A stretch of 64,000 nucleotides of DNA from Aestuariibaculum sp. M13 (GCF_024723255.1 NZ_JANIAC010000002.1:898288-962287); one strand, 5' to 3'. Shown: positions 21,116 to 29,851, counted from the stretch's first letter. Numbers and translations are program-made. The notes: generated from the sequence alone by a model not told the origin.

Positions 21116-22606
21116 TTATAAAGTCACCTCTACCGGCTGTCCTTTTCTAATTACCTTAAAGGTTAAGTTTTCCTTTTGTTGTAATTTTGAAATTTCGCTC
21201 GCCGTTAACTCATTAGACAATTTTCCTTCAATACTAATAATACGATCCCATAATTTAAGTGGATCCTTATCACTAGCATCAGTTCCTTCCTCTGTTGTTA
21301 AATTGCGCTTTACAACCAACACATTATTTACAAAGCCTATTAAATAATCGTTAACCACAAAGTCTAATGGCAACATTTCTGCATTCATTTTTGTGTACAG
21401 ATTATAGGTGTTTAAATCGATAACCCAGTTGAATCGGCGTAAAAACTGAATACCAATAGACCCCAATACATTATGCCCGTTGTGTCTTGCTTCTTCATAC
21501 GACTCTACTGCTAAACTCGAATTTTCAAAGGTTAAGCCGGCAAAACTTATACTATCAACTAAACCTATTTGAACCGGAGTTTTATGCCCTACGCTTACGT
21601 TATATGTATTAAATAAAGGTGTCATGCTTTTAACCAGTAAATCTTCATTTTGTAATTTTGTTCCTGATCCAAACATAATGGCTTGATAACCTGCTCCGGC
21701 ATCTAAAATAAATTCAGATTCGAATGTATTGCCTCTGGCAGAAATGGTTAGCGGAATGGTTGGTACGCCTTCAGAATATCTAAATATTGTTGTGTTATAA
21801 TCTTTAAAAAAGTCATTTTCACCAAAGGAATACAGAATAATTTCATGACGCTCGAAATTAACTTCTGTGATATAACTTCTGAAAAAATTAGAACCTCCAA
21901 TAATTCCATCTAAACCCGGTTTTATTTTAGGAAACATCACCATATTTTGATTTTTAAGTACAAAATCGTCTAAAATCAATGTGTTTCCTGAAGAATAGTT
22001 AACTGTCATTTCTCCACCAGGCACAAACACTTTACGAGCCTCAGTAATTTTAACACCTATTTCTTCTTGTAAATCTGCTTTTAACGCCAACCCATCGGCT
22101 CCAGTATCAAACAACATATTCAACACTTTATCGGAATCATTTAATTTAGCTTTTAAAATAATAGAGCCTCGATCGTAAATAAAAGGGAATGTTGCTATTT
22201 TTTTTGATATTCCGTAACGATTAAAATTAAAACCTTTTTGGTCTAAATAATCAGAATACAGCAGTTTACCTTCTTTTGAAAATACTACATTTGAAATCTC
22301 TTCTTTTTCACCAAAAACATAGTGAACCTTACAAGTTCGCTGTCCATTTATTTCTGAAACGGCATCCCAATACATCGTATTTGGCTTTCTAGCCTTTTCT
22401 ATAAAATCTTTAAATGAATTGGTTGCCACAGGATGTTGATAGACTGCAAATCTAAAATCTTTCGAAATAAACTCATCAATTAAAGTTTTATCTCCTTTTA
22501 GCAAACAGGATTTATAGACGTTAAGTGTGTTAAACTCTTGTTCTGTTCCTTGAGAAAACACCTTTAGTGAAATAAAAATGGATAGTGTTAAAGTAAAAAT
22601 CTTCAT
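21116..22606 (-). CDS. Two-lobed retropepsin-like aspartyl protease with C-terminal PDZ-like segment
   Basis: The 496-aa precursor has a signal peptide (FTLTLSIFISLKVFSQG). After about 120 N-terminal residues come two aspartyl-protease-like lobes in one chain. The first has the canonical MLFDTGADGLALK (Asp167) and DGIIGGSNFFRSY. The second has FILDAGAGYQAIM (Asp302), where DAG replaces DTG, and NVLGSIGIQFLRRFNWVIDL. The C-terminus (WDRIISIEGKLSNELTASEISKLQ) resembles a truncated PDZ domain. The family is common in Bacteroidota and is thought to cleave periplasmic or outer-membrane proteins, but substrates are not known. It is monocistronic between terminators. Confidence 0.85.
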   Translation of the reverse strand: MKIFTLTLSIFISLKVFSQGTEQEFNTLNVYKSCLLKGDKTLIDEFISKDFRFAVYQHPVATNSFKDFIEKARKPNTMYWDAVSEINGQRTCKVHYVFGEKEEISNVVFSKEGKLLYSDYLDQKGFNFNRYGISKKIATFPFIYDRGSIILKAKLNDSDKVLNMLFDTGADGLALKADLQEEIGVKITEARKVFVPGGEMTVNYSSGNTLILDDFVLKNQNMVMFPKIKPGLDGIIGGSNFFRSYITEVNFERHEIILYSFGENDFFKDYNTTIFRYSEGVPTIPLTISARGNTFESEFILDAGAGYQAIMFGSGTKLQNEDLLVKSMTPLFNTYNVSVGHKTPVQIGLVDSISFAGLTFENSSLAVESYEEARHNGHNVLGSIGIQFLRRFNWVIDLNTYNLYTKMNAEMLPLDFVVNDYLIGFVNNVLVVKRNLTTEEGTDASDKDPLKLWDRIISIEGKLSNELTASEISKLQQKENLTFKVIRKGQPVEVTL

Positions 22607-22630
22607 AAATTTAGTTTGTTAGTTATTTAA

Positions 22631-22664
22631 AAAAAAGGGTTACTACCAGGGTAACCCTTTTTAC
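22631..22664. terminator. Strong bidirectional hairpin upstream of the retropepsin-like gene
   Basis: AAAGGGTTAC and GTAACCCTTT form a perfect 10-bp stem around a seven-base loop, with A and T tracts on both sides. It can act in either direction. It lies 25 bases upstream of the start at 22606. It would stop minus-strand transcripts arriving from the tRNA fragment or ICE, insulating the chromosome from the element. Confidence 0.75.
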
Positions 22665-22790
22665 TTCTTCACTTAGTTTTGAGTGACTAATTCAAATTGT
22701 ATATTATGAAAAAATATAGTTCAGTGAGAAGTCTAAAAATCATCAGCTTTCATTTTCCTCTCTCATAAAAAACTTCGGCAGGAGATTTTT

Positions 22791-22886
22791 ATGAAAACGC
22801 TTAAAAAGATAAATACCCTTATAGCAATTTTTAATTTTATGATATTTTTAAGATATCGAGGATTAATAAAAACTGAACCAACTTAG
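22791..22886 (+). CDS. Possible 31-aa small ORF in the ICE-flanking gap
   Basis: An ATG at 22791 opens a 31-codon frame (MKTLKKINTLIAIFNFMIF...) with a lysine-rich start and a hydrophobic middle, preceded by GGAGA. It may be a leader-like peptide, a degraded membrane-protein start, or chance. The rest of the 22,607-22,944 gap shows no other coding signal. Confidence 0.2.
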   Translation: MKTLKKINTLIAIFNFMIFLRYRGLIKTEPT

Positions 22887-22944
22887 ATAATCATATGGAT
22901 GTGACTATTATCACTAATTTTGTTACGAAGTTATTAAAAACAAA

Positions 22945-22972
22945 AAAGCTCCACTATTTCTAGTGAAGCTTT
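22945..22972 (-). terminator. Terminator downstream of the tRNA-like fragment
   Basis: AAAGCTCCACTA and TAGTGAAGCTTT form a 12-bp stem with one mismatch and a four-base loop. On the minus strand it is followed by a T-rich tract. It directly follows the tRNA 3'-like sequence and looks like that gene's own terminator. Confidence 0.75.
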
Positions 22973-22974
22973 TG

Positions 22975-23010
22975 TGATCGCGACAGGATTCGAACCTAAT
23001 CTCTCCTGCC
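22975..23010 (-). other. tRNA 3'-end-like fragment; probable ICE attachment site (attL)
   Basis: On the minus strand the sequence reads TTAGGTTCGAATCCTGTCGC, a T-loop (GGTTCGAATCC) followed by an acceptor-like tail and then a terminator. No matching 5' half, anticodon arm or opposite acceptor strand lies upstream, so it is the 3' remnant of a tRNA or a duplicated att core, not a whole tRNA. Its T-stem is imperfect. Tyrosine-recombinase ICEs often insert into tRNA 3' ends and leave such fragments. It marks the switch from housekeeping genes to the CBASS and tra cargo. The tRNA species could not be named. Confidence 0.55.
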
Positions 23011-23122
23011 CTATATTTACTACATCACTTAACTTTCAAAACAACAACTGTTAACCGAATTGTTGACCGAAATAGAATACTAATGGATTTTCAATAAAAC
23101 ACAAATATACTGAACAAACAGA

Positions 23123-23150
23123 TTGTAATTAGAAAAAAGAAAAATTACAA
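23123..23150 (-). terminator. AT-rich hairpin just past nucC
   Basis: TTGTAATT and AATTACAA form a perfect 8-bp inverted repeat with a 12-base loop, starting seven bases after the nucC stop. It could end the CBASS transcript, but the stem is all weak pairs apart from one G-C. Confidence 0.4.
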
Positions 23151-23156
23151 GATTAT

Positions 23157-23984
23157 TTAAATCTCTTGATCAATTTCAAAGTTTATAGCTTTCGCATATT
23201 CTGATAAATCAATAGCAGCTACCGTTCCAATACTTTGCTGTAAATATCTCGAGAGCTGAAGAAAAAAAGTAACCAAAGAATTATATTTATAACTAAACTC
23301 TATTGTATCGAAGGTTCTATCATTATAAAATTCTAAAAACTGTTTGTTATATATTTCAGCTGAATCTGCTTTGCTTTTTAAAATACTATCATCTTTAATA
23401 TAATCAACATAGAAACTTTTATAGTTTACCGCACAACCAATATCTAATGACTTAAGTCCCTTTAAAGATTTCAAATGCTTCTTAATTGTATCATCTTTTT
23501 TAATTTTAGATTCAAATGAAAGAACACCTCCTAATATTTTTGTTAAGCTAATAGGATCTCTCTTTTGCCCCCTATCTATTATGCTTGCCGATGTTCTAAA
23601 TAACTTCCTTACGCTTTCAATTTTGTCTCCCGCGTATAAAATGTAGTTTTTATTTAAATCTGGTTTTACCTCAAAAACCGCATAGACTCCTTCAGCTGGT
23701 ATATATTTTGTGTTTTTTTGAATAAATACAAATGGTGTATACGTTTGATCGTAGATTACTAAATCAATTTGCATACTCTTATTACCCTTTGAATCAATAA
23801 TAATTGCTTTGTCAACGCAATATCGACTTGGTAAATATGTTTTCAAGTAATCAATCCATATATCTTCAAAAGCATCTCCTTTAGTTGTAGAATGTTCAAT
23901 AAATTCTCTATTAGTTTTCATTTCAGAAATCATTTGAGATTGAAGGCCATTGAATAAACCTCTTAAATCTACTTTTTCACTCAT
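23157..23984 (-). CDS. nucC: NucC-type CBASS effector endonuclease
   Basis: The 275-aa protein aligns by eye with the CBASS nuclease NucC of E. coli MS115-1. Shared landmarks are the N-terminal TKGDAFEDIWIDYLKTYLPSRY block, the active site IDLVIYD with Asp74, a 30-residue gap, and FEVK with Glu105 and Lys107, then LGGVLSFES. This is the PD-(D/E)XK pattern IDx30ExK. Known NucC proteins are homotrimers that bind cyclic tri-AMP, pair into hexamers and cut double-stranded DNA, killing the infected cell. The gene overlaps the E2-E1-JAB gene by eight bases and is last in the operon. By family knowledge the activating signal should be cAAA. Confidence 0.9.
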   Translation of the reverse strand: MSEKVDLRGLFNGLQSQMISEMKTNREFIEHSTTKGDAFEDIWIDYLKTYLPSRYCVDKAIIIDSKGNKSMQIDLVIYDQTYTPFVFIQKNTKYIPAEGVYAVFEVKPDLNKNYILYAGDKIESVRKLFRTSASIIDRGQKRDPISLTKILGGVLSFESKIKKDDTIKKHLKSLKGLKSLDIGCAVNYKSFYVDYIKDDSILKSKADSAEIYNKQFLEFYNDRTFDTIEFSYKYNSLVTFFLQLSRYLQQSIGTVAAIDLSEYAKAINFEIDQEI

Positions 23985-26127
23985 ACTTTCTTAACTTTTT
24001 ATTTGAATACACAAAGAGCTCTTTTCCATATGGTACACTTCCTATTTGTGCTATCATTAATAACGGCTCATCAATTGTAATGTTTTTATCTTTTGCTATT
24101 TCTTTCATAGCGTTTAAATCAACCTTACTCGGGGAGGTTGGGCCATCTGGATGAGAATGCCATTCTCCTAAATAACCAATTTTACCATTAGTTAATTTAT
24201 GAATATTTTTTAACCTATCATTTAGTGAACCAGGATGTCTAACAAAAACTGTTTTTCCATTTTCATATTTATCAGGTATCAAAATATTTGTGATTATAAA
24301 GTTTTTATTTTCCTTAAAACCAATAAATACACCTCCGAACTCTTTAGGATAATGAGTAGTTATGTTTTCTTCTATTTTTCTTAAAACGTTTCTTGATATA
24401 TGTATAGAACTATCATTATAACTACAAGTATAATATTCATATTCTTCAATATCTATTCTTGGCATGTCATCAAAATTTGGTTTTATAATAAATGATTCAT
24501 TAGTGTTATTTTTAGAGTAATTATCATTTATAATTTTCAAACCAGTGTTAAGCAAGGTGCTTATGTCATTAAAGTTTGCTTCAAATGTAGGGTATCCGCA
24601 TCCTGTTCCTTCTATATAAGTTGGAGGTTCATTTTCAATATATTCAAATATTGTTTTAGATTGTTTGGTTAAATCTTTACCGGTAATTGAAACAAACGAT
24701 TTAGCATTATTAGTTATCCCGAAACTAAAAATACTTCCTTTATAATCAATTTTATCTAAAATAAATGTTACTTCAGGGTCTGTTGAACAATCAAATATTA
24801 TATCAACATTTTTATTAAAAACATTTTCTATTTCATCTAAATCAACTCCATTAAGTTTAGTATCCAATTGAATAACATTTATGAAAGGTGAAATACACAA
24901 GAGTCTATTAGCTAATCTTTCAGTTTTTGGATAAATAGTGTCATCTAAATTGTAATTAGCCCTGCATAAATTTCCACCTCTTATTGAATCAAAATCTTCG
25001 AGAATAATAGTTCTTAATCCTCCTCTAACTAATACTTCAGATAAAGTACTTCCTAATGCTCCACAACCGATGATTAAAATTTTGGAATTAGTTATGCTAT
25101 TATTTAATTTTCCTCTACCAAAAAATCTTTTAAAGTCTATGTTTTCAGAAGTTCCCCAATAAATTTTATTTTTTTTCAGACTATATTCGAACCCTTTATT
25201 TGTTTCATCTCTTTCTTTCCGTTGTATTCGTTTAAAATCAATAGGAAGATTTTTTTTTGATATTCGGATCATATCCCAATGCTCTTCATAACCATCATCA
25301 TTTGGGATTTTATAACCAATAATTAGGAATAAATAGTTTTCTATATAGAAACTTTTACCAAATTCACGTTTAAGACCATTATATAAATATTCAATAAATT
25401 CGTCAGATAAATAGTCTTTAAATTCACTCCAATTCTCAATACCTTTTCTTCCTTTGACATTTTTCTTGATAGGTTCACCCTCCATGAAATAATATATTCC
25501 CTTCTTACAAGTCTTACTTTTCAAAATTTCTCTAAAAGAATTAGACCAATTGTCTTCCTTTTTATTGTCAAACCCTAAACGAAATATTTTTTTAACTGGG
25601 AATTTTGTTTTTCCGTATTTATCATCAGAATAAATAGAATAATCAAATGTGCCAAATTTATGTTTATCAAAATTATTTTTGATGTTTGTGAAGTGTAACC
25701 TATCTATTCTTCCTTTTTCTGTAGTATGAACTAAATAAGAATAATTTTCATCCTCCTTTCCAAGAATATAATATTCCCTTATCCATTGTTTCAAGCATTT
25801 TAATTCATATAAAAACTTTTTATCGAAATCATCATCTTTATCGGGATGAAAACACACAGACCCATCTAAATTTATATGATCTAAACCAATGTAATTTTCA
25901 TTTCTAAAAATTATCGAAATGTTGTCAGAATTAGGATGAGTTAAAGGATAATGATGTGGAATACTAATATCAAAAACGAATATTTCGTTTAAACAGCTAA
26001 CTTCTATTTTACCAGAAAAATAGATGCCATTTCGTTGTATAGAATCTGAAATTAATACATCTTTATCTCTTTCTATTAATCCATTGATTCTTTTTATTAT
26101 TTTCTTGTCTATTGAGTTATTATCCAA
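23977..26127 (-). CDS. E2-E1-JAB triple-fusion ubiquitin-like conjugation protein (Cap2-Cap3 fusion) of CBASS
   Basis: The 716-aa protein combines three enzymes. Residues 1-130 are E2-like, with the likely catalytic Cys92 in HINLDGSVCFHP. Residues about 345-550 are an E1/ThiF domain with ATP loop GCGALG at 355-360, LEDFDSI, and the likely catalytic Cys511 in EGTGCGYPTFEAN. Residues about 580-716 are a JAB metalloprotease with Glu596 and GEWHSHPDGPTSPSKVD (His657, His659, Asp670). In type II CBASS, Cap2 (E2-E1) conjugates the C-terminus of the CD-NTase to targets and Cap3 (JAB) removes it. Here both activities are in one chain. It overlaps both neighbours by eight bases. The segment 130-345 is a linker of unknown fold. 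Confidence 0.9.
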   Translation of the reverse strand: MDNNSIDKKIIKRINGLIERDKDVLISDSIQRNGIYFSGKIEVSCLNEIFVFDISIPHHYPLTHPNSDNISIIFRNENYIGLDHINLDGSVCFHPDKDDDFDKKFLYELKCLKQWIREYYILGKEDENYSYLVHTTEKGRIDRLHFTNIKNNFDKHKFGTFDYSIYSDDKYGKTKFPVKKIFRLGFDNKKEDNWSNSFREILKSKTCKKGIYYFMEGEPIKKNVKGRKGIENWSEFKDYLSDEFIEYLYNGLKREFGKSFYIENYLFLIIGYKIPNDDGYEEHWDMIRISKKNLPIDFKRIQRKERDETNKGFEYSLKKNKIYWGTSENIDFKRFFGRGKLNNSITNSKILIIGCGALGSTLSEVLVRGGLRTIILEDFDSIRGGNLCRANYNLDDTIYPKTERLANRLLCISPFINVIQLDTKLNGVDLDEIENVFNKNVDIIFDCSTDPEVTFILDKIDYKGSIFSFGITNNAKSFVSITGKDLTKQSKTIFEYIENEPPTYIEGTGCGYPTFEANFNDISTLLNTGLKIINDNYSKNNTNESFIIKPNFDDMPRIDIEEYEYYTCSYNDSSIHISRNVLRKIEENITTHYPKEFGGVFIGFKENKNFIITNILIPDKYENGKTVFVRHPGSLNDRLKNIHKLTNGKIGYLGEWHSHPDGPTSPSKVDLNAMKEIAKDKNITIDEPLLMIAQIGSVPYGKELFVYSNKKLRKYE

Positions 26128-27127
26128 ACTTACTTGTGCTTAAAACAGATGCGGAAGATGATTTGGATTCAGAACCATTATCATCATCATTATAATCTTC
26201 ATTAATTGGAAAATATTCTTTGATTTTATCTGAATCTTCATCTACCTCTTTAATAGTCTTTTTCATATCTCGCTTAGTATCAGATTTTGCTGTATCACTC
26301 ATTGCATCTGAAACTATATTACTAGAATTTACTGGGTCTACTAAATTATTTTCCGTGATATTGTCAATTATATGATTCATTACCATTTTCACCTTTTCCC
26401 ATAATCCAATTGGAATTTCATCTGAATTATCAAATGCTTCTTTTGTATAAAGTTCCATCATAAAAGATTTGATAAGTTTTCCTCCATTTTTGTTTTTCCT
26501 TTCGGTCTTCCAAACCTTTAACAATTTTGCTACTTTTCTTTCATGAACTCGACCACTTCCTGCAAGTAAATCAACATGTTTTTTTATATTAGTTTTTATT
26601 CTTATTTTACCTTCATCTTCCTCTTTTTTAGAGCGATTGGGTGGATGAATATGAAGACTTAAATCTGTGTTGTTAGAATTATAGTCACTGTTTTTAGGTC
26701 TCTCACGACCAGGTACCACATCCATTTGAAAATCTTCACCATCAATATCAAATTTCAAACCTATAGATACCTTTTGTTTTCTGACATCTTCTTTTATTAT
26801 ATCATCATCTTCTTCAGTATATTCATTTCTTAAATACTTATAAACAGAATCAAACATTTCTTCAAGTGTAGCAAAACCGTTATCATCCTCCTTTTCTTTT
26901 TTAAGAAAGGGTATACAACAATCTATATCAAACTTTGTATTAATTGCAGTTTTCTTTGCATAAGAACCAGAATCAATAGAATTAGAAGCTTTTTCGGAAG
27001 AAAACTTATTATTAAGAGCTTCTTTAACTTTATTTTTTTTAGCTATAAACTTGTCGATATTTTCAACTTTATTAATATCATGGGTTTCAAGTACTTTCTG
27101 TAAATGTTCATTTTTGTTTGTAGCCAT
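26120..27127 (-). CDS. CBASS CD-NTase (cyclic oligonucleotide synthase)
   Basis: The 335-aa protein has the nucleotidyltransferase site of CD-NTases: SGSYAKKTAI with Gly54-Ser55, FDIDCCIPF with Asp67 and Asp69, and the third carboxylate Asp136 in FQMDVVPG. After phage infection such enzymes make a cyclic oligonucleotide that turns on the effector; the nucC partner suggests cyclic tri-AMP. The C-terminal 60 residues are acidic and Ser-rich, probably disordered, and end in KFG. A terminal glycine is what a Cap2 E1 adenylates in type II CBASS. It is the first gene of the operon. A TAATTTTG -7-like box lies at 27132-27139, only a few bases from the ATG, so the message may be nearly leaderless. 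Confidence 0.9.
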   Translation of the reverse strand: MATNKNEHLQKVLETHDINKVENIDKFIAKKNKVKEALNNKFSSEKASNSIDSGSYAKKTAINTKFDIDCCIPFLKKEKEDDNGFATLEEMFDSVYKYLRNEYTEEDDDIIKEDVRKQKVSIGLKFDIDGEDFQMDVVPGRERPKNSDYNSNNTDLSLHIHPPNRSKKEEDEGKIRIKTNIKKHVDLLAGSGRVHERKVAKLLKVWKTERKNKNGGKLIKSFMMELYTKEAFDNSDEIPIGLWEKVKMVMNHIIDNITENNLVDPVNSSNIVSDAMSDTAKSDTKRDMKKTIKEVDEDSDKIKEYFPINEDYNDDDNGSESKSSSASVLSTSKFG

Positions 27128-27475
27128 AACGCAAAATTAATTCTGTATTTCAAAACTTATATCAATTGGTAAATCATAATTTAAATGAAAACTACAATAT
27201 TATAAAGGATATAAATTTTGATACAATAAAACAATATTCTCAACCCAAAGATACATTGTTAAACAACTAATAATCTATCAATTAATAATTTTTATTAACA
27301 GAAATATTAACGTTACTTTTCATACACTTATTAATTATTAAACTATCTATATTCGACCGAAGATAAAAATCTAAGTTCTCTCGATTAAACTAAATTCATC
27401 TAAAAATAGAATTGAAAATTATCTCCAATATGTAAATCTCAACTCCTATATATTCTCATTTGATACTTTTGAAAG
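27128..27475. other. Gap between the CBASS operon and traN
   Basis: About 350 very AT-rich bases. Apart from the -7-like box next to the CD-NTase start I see no ORF, strong hairpin or repeat. It probably holds the CBASS promoter and the 3' end of the tra transcript. Confidence 0.5.
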
Positions 27476-28267
27476 CTACTTCAAGTTTAATTTTCTGTTT
27501 CCATTTTTTTCAGATAATTCAAATTCCAAATCTTCATTATCTCCCATAGAGAACTTCGGAAATACAAATACAAAAGTTTGTATATTATCCTTTGTTACTA
27601 TCTTTGAAAACTGGAGTTTATAAACAGCGTCCAATTCTAATTGCTGATAAGAAGCTTTTCTTTTCTTGTTTATCGAAACTCTAAAAACCTTCAAGTATTC
27701 AATTTCAAAATCGATCTCGGATTTATTCTTAATCTCAAATACCATATAAACTTCATCTCTGTGATACCTGGTTTCAAGAAGTTTTAAAACAATACCGTCT
27801 TTTCGTTTGGAACGTTCTGCTAAAAAATCCATTCCCAAAAGATACCTACTAAACTTTTCATAGTAATCATAATCCTTATTCTTTGGTTTTGGTTTTTCAA
27901 TATATGTTGGTTTTGGATTAGGTTTTTCGTTACCAATACTCTTTAGAGGCGACAAAAAGTAATTCAACTTTGAAATTGAATCTTTATACTTAATTATATA
28001 GGAATACACCTGTCCATCATCTGTAATAGCAAGCAGATTACTATTGTCTCCAGGGCGTGCCTGCAACAACCCAAAGTATTGCTTCTCTTCTCTGTTATAG
28101 GTAAACACAAAGTCTTCAGATCCAGTTATCCCCTGCCTGATATAATCAGGAAAAAAGAGTGCCACATTCATCTTGTCATTAGCATAAATAGTATCTAGTG
28201 CAACTCTTTGAGCAAACGTAGCAGTTATCACTACTAACGATATTATAGTTAAAAAATAAGTTTTCAT
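27476..28267 (-). CDS. traN: Conjugative transposon protein TraN (DUF4138, VirB9-like)
   Basis: The 263-aa precursor has a signal peptide (YFLTIISLVVITATFAQ). It shows the DUF4138 pattern: VALFFPDYIRQGITGSEDFVFTYNREEKQYFGLLQARPGDNSNLLAIT, then LLETRYHRDEVYMVFEIKNKS. In CTnDOT-type elements TraN is the VirB9 counterpart and forms the outer-membrane core with TraM. It is the last tra gene of the operon here. traO, traP and traQ, which usually follow, are absent, and the CBASS operon takes their place. The gene is in the same orientation as traM, 18 bases away. Confidence 0.9.
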   Translation of the reverse strand: MKTYFLTIISLVVITATFAQRVALDTIYANDKMNVALFFPDYIRQGITGSEDFVFTYNREEKQYFGLLQARPGDNSNLLAITDDGQVYSYIIKYKDSISKLNYFLSPLKSIGNEKPNPKPTYIEKPKPKNKDYDYYEKFSRYLLGMDFLAERSKRKDGIVLKLLETRYHRDEVYMVFEIKNKSEIDFEIEYLKVFRVSINKKRKASYQQLELDAVYKLQFSKIVTKDNIQTFVFVFPKFSMGDNEDLEFELSEKNGNRKLNLK

Positions 28268-28285
28268 TTGTAATTGATTTTAAGG

Positions 28286-29221
28286 TTAGTTATCTACTTT
28301 TAAGTAAAGTTTGTAGTTATCCAGGACAGTTACTTTGATGCTGCGATTATTTCTTTGGAAAATGCTTTTTACACCGCCTACTTGAGGTAAGCCAGCGATA
28401 TTGATATCCTGAACCACATCTCCAATAACTTCAGTGGTCGCCTCGCCTCTAAAACTGTTTTTCACATAAATCCCTTCATTTCCATCTGACCAGTCATAAG
28501 CTTTAAGTTTAACCGGATAGTGGTTGAGATTATTAATATCAATAATAGTTCTATTAGGTTTGAAATCAACAAATCCATAGACTGGCATGTTCCTAGGAAA
28601 TACCCTGCCATGAATTTCGGTATCCTTTAATAGTCGCATTTTTATTCTGTAATCCGTCTTTACGGTTTGAGTCCCGTCTATCATTACAGGGATAAGATTA
28701 TCACTACCCCCTGACACCACGCCTATGGGATTAGATGCAAAAAATAGTTGATGTTCCAAACCAAGTTCTTTGGTATCGGTTTCTTTCTCTTCTGCTGCTT
28801 TTATGATTTGATCTTTAATCTTAGGCGCTGAATAAGTATGGTTTTGTAGAGCTTCTTTTTGAGCAGTTTCACGAGCATCTGTATAATAGATTCTACTGTT
28901 TTTATAGATGCTATCTACGATTTTCTGCTTTTGTTTGTCCACATAACTGGTGTCATAAACTCCTAAGGAGTCCAAATACCGCTCATCATAAATACTAGGA
29001 GCATTGGTCTGTTTAACTTCCTTAAGATCATTTATAGCCTCCAGTTTGGACTGATATTCTTTATTTTCATCATCCAGTTCAGGTACTGGTATTTTACTGG
29101 CATCCATTACGGGCTGCTTATCATCGCCCATTACCATGACCACTTGCACTATAATAAACAAGATTAGGGAAAGAATCATACCGGCAAATGCTAACTTTTT
29201 TTTATCTACATTCATAATCAT
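28286..29221 (-). CDS. traM: Conjugative transposon protein TraM (VirB10-like)
   Basis: The 311-aa protein has one N-terminal membrane segment (LAFAGMILSLILFIIVQVVMVMG) and a periplasmic domain with a charged linker. Its C-terminal half has the TraM family pattern: IPVMIDGTQTVKTDYRIKMRLLKDTEIHGRVFPRNMPVYGFV and YKLYLKVDN at the end. VirB10-type proteins bridge the inner and outer membranes in the secretion channel. It is in the tra operon, six bases after traK. Confidence 0.92.
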   Translation of the reverse strand: MIMNVDKKKLAFAGMILSLILFIIVQVVMVMGDDKQPVMDASKIPVPELDDENKEYQSKLEAINDLKEVKQTNAPSIYDERYLDSLGVYDTSYVDKQKQKIVDSIYKNSRIYYTDARETAQKEALQNHTYSAPKIKDQIIKAAEEKETDTKELGLEHQLFFASNPIGVVSGGSDNLIPVMIDGTQTVKTDYRIKMRLLKDTEIHGRVFPRNMPVYGFVDFKPNRTIIDINNLNHYPVKLKAYDWSDGNEGIYVKNSFRGEATTEVIGDVVQDINIAGLPQVGGVKSIFQRNNRSIKVTVLDNYKLYLKVDN

Positions 29222-29227
29222 TTGGAT

Positions 29228-29839
29228 TTAATTTATTTCTAATTTTCTTAAACTCTTTTCAAAATAGTTTGTAATGAGCAGTCCATGGGTATTATTCGGA
29301 AAGCTGCGATCCACATGAATCAAACTACCAGTGGTTATCAGCTCATAAGTATCAATGACAGCCCCTCTATTAATCTCAAAAACGGTATTAGTTTCAAATG
29401 AGTAAGGTTCCTTTTGAATATCAATTCTGGAGCTAATGCTTTTTACCTTTTGAACCAGTGAATATTGCAGCAGTCTATTATAAACCCCATCAGCTTTTTT
29501 TTGTCTGTATAAGGCATCCACAGAGCTGTTACCTAACCACAAAGCTTTCTCCAATTGAGTTTCATAATTTCCTGCATCAATATTGTAGAAATACCTGTGA
29601 AAAAGGTCTAAGTGCGATAAGGCCTCTACTTCCAGATTCTCATATTGTGAAACTAGTTTCAGAGGAATAACACTGCCTTCAGTACTGATAGCAAAAGCAC
29701 TCTCTATCATCTGTTTATGTTGTTTTATTACCAGAAGTATGGAAATGATACTGACTATAGCTGCAGCAATTACAACAGTATAAACAATAAACCGATTGAG
29801 TTTTAACACGCTGTATATATCTTTAAATGGTGTTTTCAT
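29228..29839 (-). CDS. traK: Conjugative transposon protein TraK (VirB8-like)
   Basis: The 203-aa protein has a single membrane segment near the N-terminus (FIVYTVVIAAAIVSIISILLVI) and a periplasmic domain containing DLFHRYFYNIDAG and VDALYRQKKADGVYNRLLQYSL. This matches TraK of Bacteroidota conjugative transposons, the VirB8-type assembly factor of the mating channel. It lies between traJ (12 bases) and traM (six bases) in the same operon. Confidence 0.92.
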   Translation of the reverse strand: MKTPFKDIYSVLKLNRFIVYTVVIAAAIVSIISILLVIKQHKQMIESAFAISTEGSVIPLKLVSQYENLEVEALSHLDLFHRYFYNIDAGNYETQLEKALWLGNSSVDALYRQKKADGVYNRLLQYSLVQKVKSISSRIDIQKEPYSFETNTVFEINRGAVIDTYELITTGSLIHVDRSFPNNTHGLLITNYFEKSLRKLEIN

Positions 29840-29851
29840 ACGCTTAAATTT

